Positions 7,881 through 15,467 of a stretch of 64,000 nt of DNA are shown here, piece after piece. The stretch spans positions 1-64,000 of the forward strand of contig JAHJQK010000192.1 of the NCBI GenBank assembly GCA_018819135.1. The letters are read 5' to 3'. Positions within the stretch are counted from its first letter, which is position 1, and each line of letters begins with the position of its first letter. The position numbers were made by a program, and so were the translations under genes. Source of the DNA: Pseudomonadota bacterium (GTDB lineage: Bacteria > Desulfobacterota > SM23-61). The notes beneath the pieces are model-generated. The model searched no databases, was not told where the DNA came from, and worked only from the letters and a program-made list of their open reading frames with translations.

Positions 7881-9269
7881 TTATTCTGGTTTCCCGAAAA
7901 AGTCTTTCAACAGAGCGTTAAAATCCTTTAGCGTCGGAATCTTACAACTGATGTCGTCTAAGAATTCTTCGGATAGAAGTTCTTCTCCTGCATCTTTAGG
8001 GGATGGATTTGTTTCCTTCGTCTCCTTTGGAAGGTCGGGGATATTTCCAGGTCCGCCATCAAACCCTGTCCCATCATCACCCCCTGCGATTCTCCAGATA
8101 GCCTGATCCCAGGAATTCTTTGGATCTTCAATTAATGCCTCGGTAACGTTCATCACCAAATCATCAGGGATACTAATCGCTGAGTTCTTAAACTCTTCCC
8201 GAAACTCCTTTTCCTTTTCCATAAGTCTTGTTAAATACAGGGCACGTTTATATGCTTCAACCATCACGGTCTCGTCGGGCACGTATTTCTTGACTCCAAC
8301 TTTGGTCAGTTTCGCTTCAAGCCAGTTAACGAACTCTTCGGAGGTCATAGCGTTCAGTTCAACACGATCACTTTGTAGGAATTCAATTTCTTCCCCTGTG
8401 GCACCCGCCTCCCTCAGCTTCCCCGCAATGTGACCTTTAGGCGTGACCGGCTCCGATTGCAAACCTTGAATGTCATCTATACGGAATCCCAGGTCAATAA
8501 CCTTGCCCGATCCGTGGGATCCCCTGGCTCCTTGTTTCAATGTTTTCAGAATAGTGAACCCGGATACATCAAAGTCATGTAAGCAGTAAGCCGTGACCTT
8601 CAACTCTTCCATTTTTGAAAGGAGATCACAGAGAGCGGCAACCGGCATCCCTTTTGAACTGGTGATTGCAATATCAAATCTTTCGGGGATATTTACTGCA
8701 TCCAGCAAGGGATTGAATCCTTCTTTTTCAATGAATAGAATATTATTGAAACGGTGAACCGGCCCGGTGGTTGGCAATAATATTTGTGACTTGGAAAATG
8801 GCGTTGTCTCAATATATTCACTTGTAAAGAGATTTATATAATCCCTGACCTCCAATCCACCCAGACCAATAACCTCGCCGGTATGAGGTTCCGAGATGTG
8901 GCCCCGTGCATCCCACACAACATCCCAACCGGGCCTATTTTCTTCCATGTAGTCTTTTAAAATTGTTTGTGTGAAGTATTGCGAATTCAGTTGGTCTTTG
9001 TCCAGCCGCTTTAATATTTCCGGCCTGGCAGCATAATAAATTTGTCTTGCGTTTGCTGGATACTTACCATTTGAAGATGCTTTCATGTAGGCACTTTCCA
9101 TTACTTCAAATGCCACGTCCCGGATGCTTTCTTTTGGTTCAGCGTAATATCTCATACGATAGACCCGGTGAACAGGGACCCGGTCATTCTTATCAGCGTG
9201 ACGCTTCGCCTTCTTCCACTTCCGACCCACTTTTTTTATTGCGCTGTCCAGATCGTCCTTTAAACTCAC
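7881..9269 (-). CDS. topoisomerase VI subunit A-like (Spo11/Top6A family) protein
   Basis: A 462-residue protein with both halves of the Spo11/Top6A fold. The 5Y-CAP part has ARQIYYAARPEIL (candidate catalytic Tyr78/79 after Arg). The Toprim part has ILFIEKEGFNPLLDA (acid about 181), ITSSKGMPVAALCDLL, and CLHDFDVSGFTIL (DxD about 232-234), which would hold Mg2+. All residues needed for a type IIB DNA break are present. A Gly/Asp-rich linker and a unique C-terminal tail of about 80 residues follow. The GTG start overlaps the TGA of the upstream GHKL gene (GTGA) and has AAGGA before it, so the two subunits are translationally coupled. It probably forms a heterotetramer with that partner. Function on the element (replication, decatenation, or attack on other DNA) is unknown. 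Confidence 0.82.
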   Translation of the reverse strand: MSLKDDLDSAIKKVGRKWKKAKRHADKNDRVPVHRVYRMRYYAEPKESIRDVAFEVMESAYMKASSNGKYPANARQIYYAARPEILKRLDKDQLNSQYFTQTILKDYMEENRPGWDVVWDARGHISEPHTGEVIGLGGLEVRDYINLFTSEYIETTPFSKSQILLPTTGPVHRFNNILFIEKEGFNPLLDAVNIPERFDIAITSSKGMPVAALCDLLSKMEELKVTAYCLHDFDVSGFTILKTLKQGARGSHGSGKVIDLGFRIDDIQGLQSEPVTPKGHIAGKLREAGATGEEIEFLQSDRVELNAMTSEEFVNWLEAKLTKVGVKKYVPDETVMVEAYKRALYLTRLMEKEKEFREEFKNSAISIPDDLVMNVTEALIEDPKNSWDQAIWRIAGGDDGTGFDGGPGNIPDLPKETKETNPSPKDAGEELLSEEFLDDISCKIPTLKDFNALLKDFFGKPE

Positions 9270-10549
9270 AATTCAATCCTTCCTTTCCCCCGATCAACAA
9301 ATTCAAACCTGGGCCGTGCGGTATGAACGATAACCGATATGGGGTCATGTCTATCGATTCGCATTTGACCAAGTAAATAGCTTAACTCCTCCATCGGATT
9401 TTCTAAGCAAGGAGCCCAATTCAAGCCAACAATAATATTTCGTTCGTTATTCTCGTGAATCCCAAATGCCACTTCCAGCACGTGGGGCAAGTTATCCTCA
9501 AAACCAATTATTTTGACATACTGAAAACTGATTTCCGTGATACCTCCATGCTTAATCAGCCAGTTTTTAAAATGCTCCTTTCCTATGATTCCAAGAATGG
9601 TCGGTTTGGGAGGAGCGGAAAGTCCCTTCATGGTTTCAAGCAACCCTTCAACAAGCTCCAAATCTATGTCTTTATTTTTTACCAGATCATGTAAGTAAAA
9701 GTCCTTGAACTTTTCCGGGAGTTCTTTCTGCTTATCGGTCCTTGATAGACCCCGAAACTCCGAAATGAATTCCCGAACGGTTCGGGTTGGCCCGCCGTTT
9801 TGTTCCCGTGAAATGTAACCGGCAATAAGAGCCCTTAATGTTTCAGTCGTATACCAATGCGGGGATGTTGGATCAGTAGGACCCCATTTCTTCCAATTGA
9901 CATCGCTGGCCTCATAAACCTTTTTCCCTATCCTGAAGGTAGCATGAGGGTTGAAAGCAGCATATTTCATGACCAGTTCTTCCATCGTATTGTACAAATC
10001 ATCATTTTTTGACTCAATTAAGCAAGCTAAATTCGGCCAATGAATTTTGATTAAAGTTCCCTTTTTTACAGAAGGGTCAGCCTCATTCCTATAATCAATG
10101 GCAGGCTTTTGGGAGATCCGGTCCAATTCAACGATGATAGTGTGATGAAGTTTCTGACTCCAAACCTCTGCTTGCCCATGCTCACCATTCAGCACAAAGG
10201 GGACAGCCCAAACGGTCTTGAGAGCATTTCCCAGTTGCCCCCGTGTTGGTGAAACATAAAATAGCTTGTCACTGACTCGTTTGAAATAGTCCAAGGATTT
10301 CTTCAAGACTTTTGTAGGCAATCCAGAGCCATTATCCCGTATACTAAGAAAATCATTTTCAACCGTGACTTCGATTTCAGGTGGGATACCGGCAGTTTCA
10401 CAGGCATCCAAACCATTATCTATTAATTCTTTCAGGACACATAAAGGCCAACTCTCTTTTTCGTGCCCAATCTGCATCGTCAATTCTTTCTCATCAAAGA
10501 ATTCCAGTTCACGGCTGATTTCAAATGTTGTGCGATTTAATCTCTGCAT
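9266..10549 (-). CDS. topoisomerase VI subunit B-like GHKL ATPase
   Basis: About 427 residues from ATG with GGGGGGTGAT upstream (the track uses a TTG five codons earlier). The Bergerat ATP-binding fold is clear: KELIDNGLDACE (N box), IRDNGSGLP (G1), and SPTRGQLGNALKTVWAVPF (G2 lid with GxxGNALK), as in Top6B. The C-terminal half has IIVGLNWAPCLENP and VIVHTARPRFEFVDRGKG, compatible with the transducer domain that carries the switch lysine. The protein is shorter than archaeal Top6B (over 500) and I see no separate H2TH region. It heads the two-gene unit with the Spo11-like subunit. A gyrase-B or MutL origin is less likely given the partner. Confidence 0.8.
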   Translation of the reverse strand: MQRLNRTTFEISRELEFFDEKELTMQIGHEKESWPLCVLKELIDNGLDACETAGIPPEIEVTVENDFLSIRDNGSGLPTKVLKKSLDYFKRVSDKLFYVSPTRGQLGNALKTVWAVPFVLNGEHGQAEVWSQKLHHTIIVELDRISQKPAIDYRNEADPSVKKGTLIKIHWPNLACLIESKNDDLYNTMEELVMKYAAFNPHATFRIGKKVYEASDVNWKKWGPTDPTSPHWYTTETLRALIAGYISREQNGGPTRTVREFISEFRGLSRTDKQKELPEKFKDFYLHDLVKNKDIDLELVEGLLETMKGLSAPPKPTILGIIGKEHFKNWLIKHGGITEISFQYVKIIGFEDNLPHVLEVAFGIHENNERNIIVGLNWAPCLENPMEELSYLLGQMRIDRHDPISVIVHTARPRFEFVDRGKGRIEL

Positions 10550-10654
10550 AGGATCACCCCCCAAGTGATAATGACCCCCGTTGAGGAAGGCAGGGAAGGA
10601 AGGGCGGGGGACCCATCTTTTCGGTTGCTAACCTATCCCTGCATGTGATTTAAA

Positions 10655-10693
10655 ATATTAGCCCCAAATTCAAGACTTTTTCCTCCGGCTAAT
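10655..10693. promoter_or_regulatory. inverted repeat upstream of the topoisomerase-like pair
   Basis: TATTAGCC-N23-GGCTAATA in the 193-bp gap before the GHKL gene. It may be an operator or part of a leader. No clear -35/-10 pair could be fixed in this gap. Confidence 0.3.
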
Positions 10694-10742
10694 AGAATAT
10701 AGCAACCCCCCGAAAATGGCCTGTCTGACTAAATAAAATCAT

Positions 10743-11039
10743 TCATGAATTTTGGCTCTCAACCCTTACTCTCGGACTTCTTTTCATCTTTTCCCGAAAT
10801 CGCGCCTGATATTCCCGGTTTTTTAGTGTTTCGTTCCAGGCACGGCACTTCTCACAAAATCGCTGAGAATTATTCGTTGGGGAAAAGGATCTCCCACATT
10901 CACATCGTTTCCAAGGATTCCTCTTGCCCGCCGGATGAGGCTTTGTATCTTCCTGGGCCAGGCACCTCCGGCATAATGGGTGCGTTCTGGACGCGCCGCA
11001 AATCTCAATCGGAAAACCCAAAGCCGCGCAATATGGCAT
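10743..11039 (-). CDS. small zinc-ribbon protein
   Basis: I start it at MPYCAALGFPIEICG, 4 nt after the stop of the preceding gene; the 183-residue track ORF extends through another reading frame. The resulting 98 residues carry three Cys pairs (CGASRTHPLCRRC, CECGRSFSP, RFCEKCRAW) and a basic C-terminus (EYQARFREKMKRSPRVR). This is typical of phage-encoded DNA- or RNA-binding zinc fingers. Nothing indicates a specific target. Coupled to the SpoVG-like gene. Confidence 0.6.
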   Translation of the reverse strand: MPYCAALGFPIEICGASRTHPLCRRCLAQEDTKPHPAGKRNPWKRCECGRSFSPTNNSQRFCEKCRAWNETLKNREYQARFREKMKRSPRVRVESQNS

Positions 11040-11043
11040 CGTC

Positions 11044-11322
11044 TCACCCACTCCCCGTTTGTCTGGCATATTCCGTGAGAGCCATATCATCCAGCTCTTT
11101 TTGAAGCTCATCGGGTAGGCGGACCGTAATCTGCATCGTTGGCGCTGCACCCCCACCCCAAAATAATTTTTGCCGTGGAACTGCAACCCAAAACGCATTT
11201 TCTGAGCTCTTAGATTGTAAAACTTTCCAGCCGTGGTATTCGATTCCGGCGTGCGAAAAGGAAAAAACCGCACGAGTTGCCGATGGCAAATCATCGACTA
11301 ATTTGAAACTTAAAATCTTCAT
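11044..11322 (-). CDS. small protein resembling SpoVG, with a ribbon-helix-helix-like C-terminus
   Basis: 92 residues with a GGGGTGGAG ribosome site. The pattern of strands and WVAVPRQK recalls the SpoVG signature (FVAMPSRK), a nucleic-acid-binding fold found in phages. The end, MQITVRLPDELQKELDDMA, looks like the start of a CopG/Arc ribbon-helix-helix. Both similarities are weak and read by eye. It follows the structured non-coding stretch and precedes the zinc-ribbon gene in the same train. Confidence 0.5.
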   Translation of the reverse strand: MKILSFKLVDDLPSATRAVFSFSHAGIEYHGWKVLQSKSSENAFWVAVPRQKLFWGGGAAPTMQITVRLPDELQKELDDMALTEYARQTGSG

Positions 11323-11424
11323 TCTCCACCCCTTTTAGGAACAGCCAGAGTATTCGATGGTGGCGATGGCATTAGTCACGGCAACGTAAATGCCACTCGA
11401 ACAATGCTGAATCGGTTGAAGAAA

Positions 11425-11600
11425 GGGGCCAGATTCCCGGCCCCCCCGGAGAAAAATGAGAATCTCGAAGTTTTTGGGGATCTATTTTTACCCAATCCCC
11501 TCGGGGTTTTCGAAAATGTATAAGTGCAACCGGGGGCTCAACACCCCCGGCGGGGCTGATTTGCCAGGTGATGGAAATCCCCGGCCCGACCTGGCAAATC
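11425..11600 (-). ncRNA. candidate structured RNA (or structured leader) in the element
   Basis: The 317-bp gap between two genes is GC-rich and holds a series of strong inverted repeats on the transcribed strand: GATTTGCCAGGT with ACCTGGCAAATC (12 bp perfect), CCGGGGG-TGTTGAG-CCCCCGG, GGGGAT with ATCCCC, and finally GGGGCC-GGGAATCT-GGCCCC followed by TTTCTT. No ORF of note lies here. The order of nested stems ending in a terminator-like hairpin suggests a structured RNA or attenuator upstream of the SpoVG-like gene. A protein-bound DNA site such as cos is another option. Confidence 0.4.
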
Positions 11601-11639
11601 TTGAGACCTGCCCTGGGGTCCAGGAGACTTCGAGCCGGG

Positions 11640-12092
11640 TTACTTCCTTGACCGAAAACTTTTAACCTCGTCTGCCAATTTCAGGGAAGAGGATTTTACT
11701 TTTTTAAACTCAGCGTTCACATCTTCATTATCCGATTCCTTCAAACTGACCTCGGCAGACCAGGTTTCAAGCTTGCTTTGAAATTCGATGAGAGGAAAAT
11801 ATTTAACACCCTGGGCGGCCAGACTTTCTGATAACTCTTTCAATTCAGCCCGGAGACTCGCAAACGGCTCCTTATCCTCTTCTGGTTTTTTCTCGGCCGC
11901 CTTGGGCTTGCGGCCAAAAGTCTCATCGAACATTCCCTCGCGGACTGTCTTTGCTTGCTGGCCCTCGGCGTTCTCGGTTAAACTTGTGTCATCGAGGCCC
12001 TTTTCCTTCCGGAATCTTTCCGCTTCTTTTGCCTCTTTGGACTGGCCGACGTCAATTTCTCCAAATCCATCAACTTTGATTTTTTCTACCAT
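11640..12092 (-). CDS. hypothetical charged protein of the element
   Basis: 150 residues, GGAGG ribosome site. Very rich in Lys and Glu, probably helical and partly disordered (RKPKAAEKKPEEDKEPF in the middle). The C-terminal half (ASLRAELKELSESLAAQ onward) could form a coiled coil. No family recognised. Between a hypothetical gene and the structured gap, after the terminase. In phages this place often holds scaffold or capsid genes, but the sequence does not support either. Confidence 0.55.
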   Translation of the reverse strand: MVEKIKVDGFGEIDVGQSKEAKEAERFRKEKGLDDTSLTENAEGQQAKTVREGMFDETFGRKPKAAEKKPEEDKEPFASLRAELKELSESLAAQGVKYFPLIEFQSKLETWSAEVSLKESDNEDVNAEFKKVKSSSLKLADEVKSFRSRK

Positions 12093-12142
12093 TTCAACCT
12101 CCAGTATTTTGAACCCCTCTCGAAAGAGGGGAATGTTTTTGT

Positions 12143-12817
12143 TTACTCCTCGCGGGGCAGATTGCGCAGGAACTTTTCCGCTTCCTGAATTTCCCGCGCA
12201 AGGTGCTCTTTGCTGCGTTCGGCCGATTCCTTCCCTTCTCGGTAATGATCCTCGACCGTCTCGCCTTCGGGCAGGCTGTCCACGGCTCCTTTGAAGGCCT
12301 CAGGGCAGAGAATTGATAAGGCCAGCAGTTCGAATTCCCCGCCACTCGCGCTCGTCAACCTCTCGGCAAGATCCGCCCCCGCCGCCTCGCGTTCGTGCGC
12401 CTGCATATTCGCGGGCGAATCCTGCAGCACCGTGTCCCATGGCCCCGGCCTGGAAAGGGCAAGGGAAAGCCGGGAAACGAAACCCGCCTTGATCCCCTCG
12501 ATGAACCTCGCAATGTCCTCCATCCTCTCGGCCTTGGTTCGCCTGCGCGAAAATTTTGTCTCCAATTCATATTCCGAATTGTTGCGCAGCCAGGACCGCC
12601 GCTCCGAAATGTAGAAACTCAGGGCATCACGGGTGCTTCTGAACTCGTAATGGCCCACCTGGAAGACTGGGCGGGAAACCCCTTTTATCCAAACCTGGTC
12701 GATCTGCTGGAAAAAGGGTTCGCGCTTTTCGACATCCCCGGGATGATAAGACCACTCTCTAAGTATTGGCCCCTTTGGGGAGCCCTGCGATACATTTCCA
12801 AACCCAAAAAAATTCAT
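12143..12817 (-). CDS. hypothetical protein of the element
   Basis: 224 residues from MNFFGFGNVSQ, which follows a strong AGGAGG; the track ORF adds 46 unlikely codons. The first 100 residues are mixed alpha/beta with Arg-rich RSTRDALSFYISERRSWLRNN. The remainder is helical and acidic, ending EIQEAEKFLRNLPREE. I recognise no domain. It is placed two genes after the terminase and could be a virion-associated or packaging accessory protein, but that is only positional. Confidence 0.6.
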   Translation of the reverse strand: MNFFGFGNVSQGSPKGPILREWSYHPGDVEKREPFFQQIDQVWIKGVSRPVFQVGHYEFRSTRDALSFYISERRSWLRNNSEYELETKFSRRRTKAERMEDIARFIEGIKAGFVSRLSLALSRPGPWDTVLQDSPANMQAHEREAAGADLAERLTSASGGEFELLALSILCPEAFKGAVDSLPEGETVEDHYREGKESAERSKEHLAREIQEAEKFLRNLPREE

Positions 12818-12839
12818 TGTTTCCTCCTGTCTAATATTT

Positions 12840-13055
12840 TTAATAGTTCTCCCACCAAGGCCGCTCGGGCGCAAAGCCCAATTCTTGCCGGATCCGTTCA
12901 GCCTCTTCTCTCCTTTGTCTCCGCCACTCCGCAATGCGGGCTCGGGCCTCATCACCCATCAGGAAGTCATCCAACGACTTGCGGGGATGCCTATAACAAT
13001 CAGGAATTGGACCCGGAACACCAGGCGGCCGTATCTCTTTTTTTTCTTCTTTCAT
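12840..13055 (-). CDS. hypothetical small protein next to terminase
   Basis: 71 residues starting two bases after the TerL stop. A Pro-rich N-terminus (IRPPGVPGPIPDCY) is followed by an Arg/Glu helix (EARARIAEWRRQRREEAERIRQELGF) and an aromatic end PWWENY. The helix resembles the tail of the 78-residue protein near the integrase. Function unknown. Confidence 0.5.
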   Translation of the reverse strand: MKEEKKEIRPPGVPGPIPDCYRHPRKSLDDFLMGDEARARIAEWRRQRREEAERIRQELGFAPERPWWENY

Positions 13056-13057
13056 GT

Positions 13058-14632
13058 TTACCAGTCCCTGTCCCAGACCTCTTTCGGTTCACGGCGGACA
13101 TAAAACCCCTCTTTGCCGCCCGCCAAGTTTTGCACCTGATCATTACTGTACCGAAAATCACCCGGGGACCTGCCCGCCCCAACGCCGGAAGATCGCCCGC
13201 CCCCAGCCGTGGCAAAAGGCATTTCCCAAACTTCAACCTCTCCCGGTGTTGTGCTGGCTGCATGGGTAGCCATAGCCAAAGCTATGATGGCATCGATCTT
13301 GTGCGAGGCTTTTTCCTTGACGATCCTCATGCCCCTGGGAGTTTCTTTGCCTACCGCAAAGGAAGCCTCTTTCCGCATATCAGCATCCGCATATAGCTTT
13401 AAGCTTTGATGCTTGACCGCATCAAAAAGACACTGGCCCATATCGGTTAAATTCCCCACTGTTTGCGGGAATTCAACCATATTGATTCCATCTTTAAGCA
13501 AAGTCGTTGCGCTTCGATGAAATTGAAAAGGATCGTAACGGACTTCGATGACCTCATAGTTACGGGAAAGCATTTTGATATATGCCTCCATGCTCTCTTC
13601 AAGGTCCATCGGCTTAATTTTGGTAGGTTGCCAGGTTGTGAATGGCCCAAGGCAAACCATATTTCCATCCCGGTAGACGCTAACCACGGCGCTCCGGTCT
13701 TTCTTTGTTGAAGCATCGGCCCCAACCCAAAGCTGAAGGCGCGGAGACGGAAGCGGCGGGCGAAAGTCAGGGTCAACGCAGGCATCCCATTGATCCATCT
13801 CGAAAAAGCTTGACTCATTACTTACCCAACGATTCTCGTGAAGGCGGAGGTAAGTATTTAAGCGAAGATCCGCCCGCTGGCTTGCGTAATATTCAGGCGT
13901 TTGCCAGGACATTTTCGGAATATGATCCCAATACATGAAGAGGTCGCCCACGGTATAAACAGGAAGATCCTCCCCCAATGGCCGATTGACTCCGGGCTTG
14001 ACGTTGCCCTGCTTATCGAAAATGCGATTATAGATTTCCTCTAAGAGAACGCTTTCATTTTCCCAACCGGCATAGGTCGAAATGAATCTGATTGAATTCT
14101 TTCGCGTGGGGACCGGCGTCAACTCTTCATAGAGTCTGCGGCTGCGCTCTGACATGAAGCCCCATAATTCATCAAAGCTGGCAAGGCCCTGATTCGCGCC
14201 CGCCTCTCCCGCATAGTCTGAAGGAATGGCCTTGATCGTGGTCCCGTTGTCGAGGGTGATCAAGTTTCGGGTTATGTGGGCCTCCGCCCTCAATGCGGGG
14301 TTACGTTCGATGAATCCCCGGGCCGCATCATAGACACGGGAAACGGCCTGATCTAAGTCGTTTGACGCGATGATAATCTCATCCGGGGGTTGAACGCAAA
14401 ATGACCACCAATCCACCACAAGGGAATTTATCGCGGTCTTCCCTGACTTCTTCGGGGCGCTGTAAATGATTGTTCGATATTTCAGCCGATCGTCCTTACC
14501 GAATTTGAATGCCTCAGTTAGGATTCGCCTTTGATGCTCCTCCAGCCGGAGGGGTTGACCGTCCTCACAGATGGCAAACCTATCAACAAACTGCACCAAG
14601 TCAACCATTTTGGTCTGCTTTTTTATCTTCAC
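13058..14632 (-). CDS. phage terminase large subunit
   Basis: 524 residues, the usual TerL length. ATPase part: Walker A YSAPKKSGKTAINS, Walker B GLASFDELWGF and a Q/coupling-like RFISTYAG. Nuclease part: WVGADASTKKDRSAVV with the first metal Asp, YDPFQFHR, and the last Asp in HKIDAIIALAMA. It would pump DNA into a procapsid and cut it. The GTG start follows GGAGG; an ATG eight codons on is possible. It overlaps the upstream small gene by 32 bp. No portal or capsid gene is nearby, so packaging would need virion proteins from elsewhere. Confidence 0.9.
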   Translation of the reverse strand: MKIKKQTKMVDLVQFVDRFAICEDGQPLRLEEHQRRILTEAFKFGKDDRLKYRTIIYSAPKKSGKTAINSLVVDWWSFCVQPPDEIIIASNDLDQAVSRVYDAARGFIERNPALRAEAHITRNLITLDNGTTIKAIPSDYAGEAGANQGLASFDELWGFMSERSRRLYEELTPVPTRKNSIRFISTYAGWENESVLLEEIYNRIFDKQGNVKPGVNRPLGEDLPVYTVGDLFMYWDHIPKMSWQTPEYYASQRADLRLNTYLRLHENRWVSNESSFFEMDQWDACVDPDFRPPLPSPRLQLWVGADASTKKDRSAVVSVYRDGNMVCLGPFTTWQPTKIKPMDLEESMEAYIKMLSRNYEVIEVRYDPFQFHRSATTLLKDGINMVEFPQTVGNLTDMGQCLFDAVKHQSLKLYADADMRKEASFAVGKETPRGMRIVKEKASHKIDAIIALAMATHAASTTPGEVEVWEMPFATAGGGRSSGVGAGRSPGDFRYSNDQVQNLAGGKEGFYVRREPKEVWDRDW

Positions 14633-15080
14633 CCTGCCCCTCCTCTTCCTGGGGTTGCTGGCCCTGGGCTATTTCAAGTAGCTGCTCGTTTAAACTTTTC
14701 ATTCTCTTTTCCATTTTTCTTATCCCTTTGGGACCATAAATGTCGCGGAGGTCCCCACGACAGGAGTTCGCCGTCGTGTTAAAAGTTCGGTTGTATTTCT
14801 CATTCGTCATGATGGCCAAAATTGCATTGTCTTTTTTCGAGCGAAGCAAGGTTCCGATGAACTCTGACAAAGCGAAGTATTTCCAGAAGGCGAGCTCCGC
14901 TAAGGCCCGTTGCCCAAAGCTCAGGGAGTCCCCGCCCAAGTCATTTTGAATGCCTGAAACAAACGCCTTCCACGCCTTCCTTGGCTTCGTCCGGCCATCA
15001 ACCTTGTCAATAGCCTGGGGCTTGCGATATAACCCCCCGTAGGTTTTCTTTAAACGCCGTTTAGCGATGTATTTCGACAT
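14601..15080 (-). CDS. putative terminase small subunit
   Basis: 159 residues directly upstream of and overlapping TerL, the normal place for TerS. It has a basic N-terminus (SKYIAKRRLKKTYGG), a helical middle and a Gln/Glu-rich C-terminal tail (GQQPQEEEGQGEDKK). Two segments, FWKYFALSEFIGTLLRSKKDN and KYNRTFNTTANSCRGDLRDIYG, resemble P27-type TerS packing, but no diagnostic motif is certain. TerS recognises the packaging site. A terminase accessory protein of another kind is possible. Confidence 0.55.
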   Translation of the reverse strand: MSKYIAKRRLKKTYGGLYRKPQAIDKVDGRTKPRKAWKAFVSGIQNDLGGDSLSFGQRALAELAFWKYFALSEFIGTLLRSKKDNAILAIMTNEKYNRTFNTTANSCRGDLRDIYGPKGIRKMEKRMKSLNEQLLEIAQGQQPQEEEGQGEDKKADQNG

Positions 15081-15115
15081 AAGCCTTGTGTACCATAGGA
15101 TTACTTTAACCCCTT

Positions 15116-15143
15116 GACACTATTTTGACACTGACACTTTTTA
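15116..15143 (-). repeat. internal copy of arm-type repeats
   Basis: Read on the minus strand, 11-bp units TCAGTGTCAAA and TAGTGTCAAGG match the TRGTGYCAAAA repeats found near both att sites. They lie in the 167-bp gap between the early and terminase genes. Confidence 0.5.
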
Positions 15144-15184
15144 GCCTTCTAAGTTATTGAATTTTAATACCCTTTTTATGACCC

Positions 15185-15208
15185 TTGGTTTCGGAAACCA
15201 AAGGCCGG
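15185..15208 (+). other. tRNA anticodon-arm-like fragment
   Basis: TTGGT-TTCGGAA-ACCAA followed by AGGCC reproduces the 5-7-5 anticodon arm and variable loop of the target tRNA-Arg (TTGGT-CTCCGGA-ACCAA-AGGCC), but with a CGG loop and without a T arm. It sits 41 bp from the internal arm-type repeats. Likely a relic or decoy att site. Confidence 0.45.
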
Positions 15209-15247
15209 AGAATATTATGTAAACTTGGAAGCATTAAGGCCTTGTTT

Positions 15248-15463
15248 TTATTCATTTTTTGCTTGCCTCTTCTCAACCCTTCTCTTTCGCCGGAGACAAC
15301 TTGTTATCCATAAGTCGATTTGTTTTTTTTCATAGCGAACTACGCCTTTTATACCTGGGCCAAGTTTGACATGGGGGACAATTCCCTGAGAGGTCCACAC
15401 CCTGATCGTGGAGGTTTTGACATTTAGGTAATTCGAAAGGGTTTTGCAGTCCATCAACTCCAC
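15248..15463 (-). CDS. HTH (MerR/excisionase-type) DNA-binding protein
   Basis: 71 residues. MDCKTLSNYLNVKTSTIRVWTSQGIVPHVKLGPG, then VVRYEKKQIDLWI, form a winged HTH_17 domain with a basic tail (LRRKRRVEKRQAKNE). The GTG start has GAGGA upstream and comes four bases after the replication gene. A phage-type regulator, perhaps of the switch from replication to packaging genes, inferred from place only. Confidence 0.65.
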   Translation of the reverse strand: MELMDCKTLSNYLNVKTSTIRVWTSQGIVPHVKLGPGIKGVVRYEKKQIDLWITSCLRRKRRVEKRQAKNE

Positions 15464-15467
15464 GTTG

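Noticed and set aside
11040-11294. N-terminal half of the 183-codon zinc-ribbon ORF
   Set aside because: It overlaps the SpoVG-like gene in another frame; the internal ATG 4 nt after that gene's stop fits the operon.
12395-13396. 333-codon plus-strand ORF
   Set aside because: Antisense to the hypothetical genes and terminase, Pro/Ser/Arg-rich, typical of a shadow frame in GC-rich DNA.
15185-15208. rho-independent terminator
   Set aside because: The stem is good but no T-run follows on either strand; the tRNA-arm resemblance is the better description.
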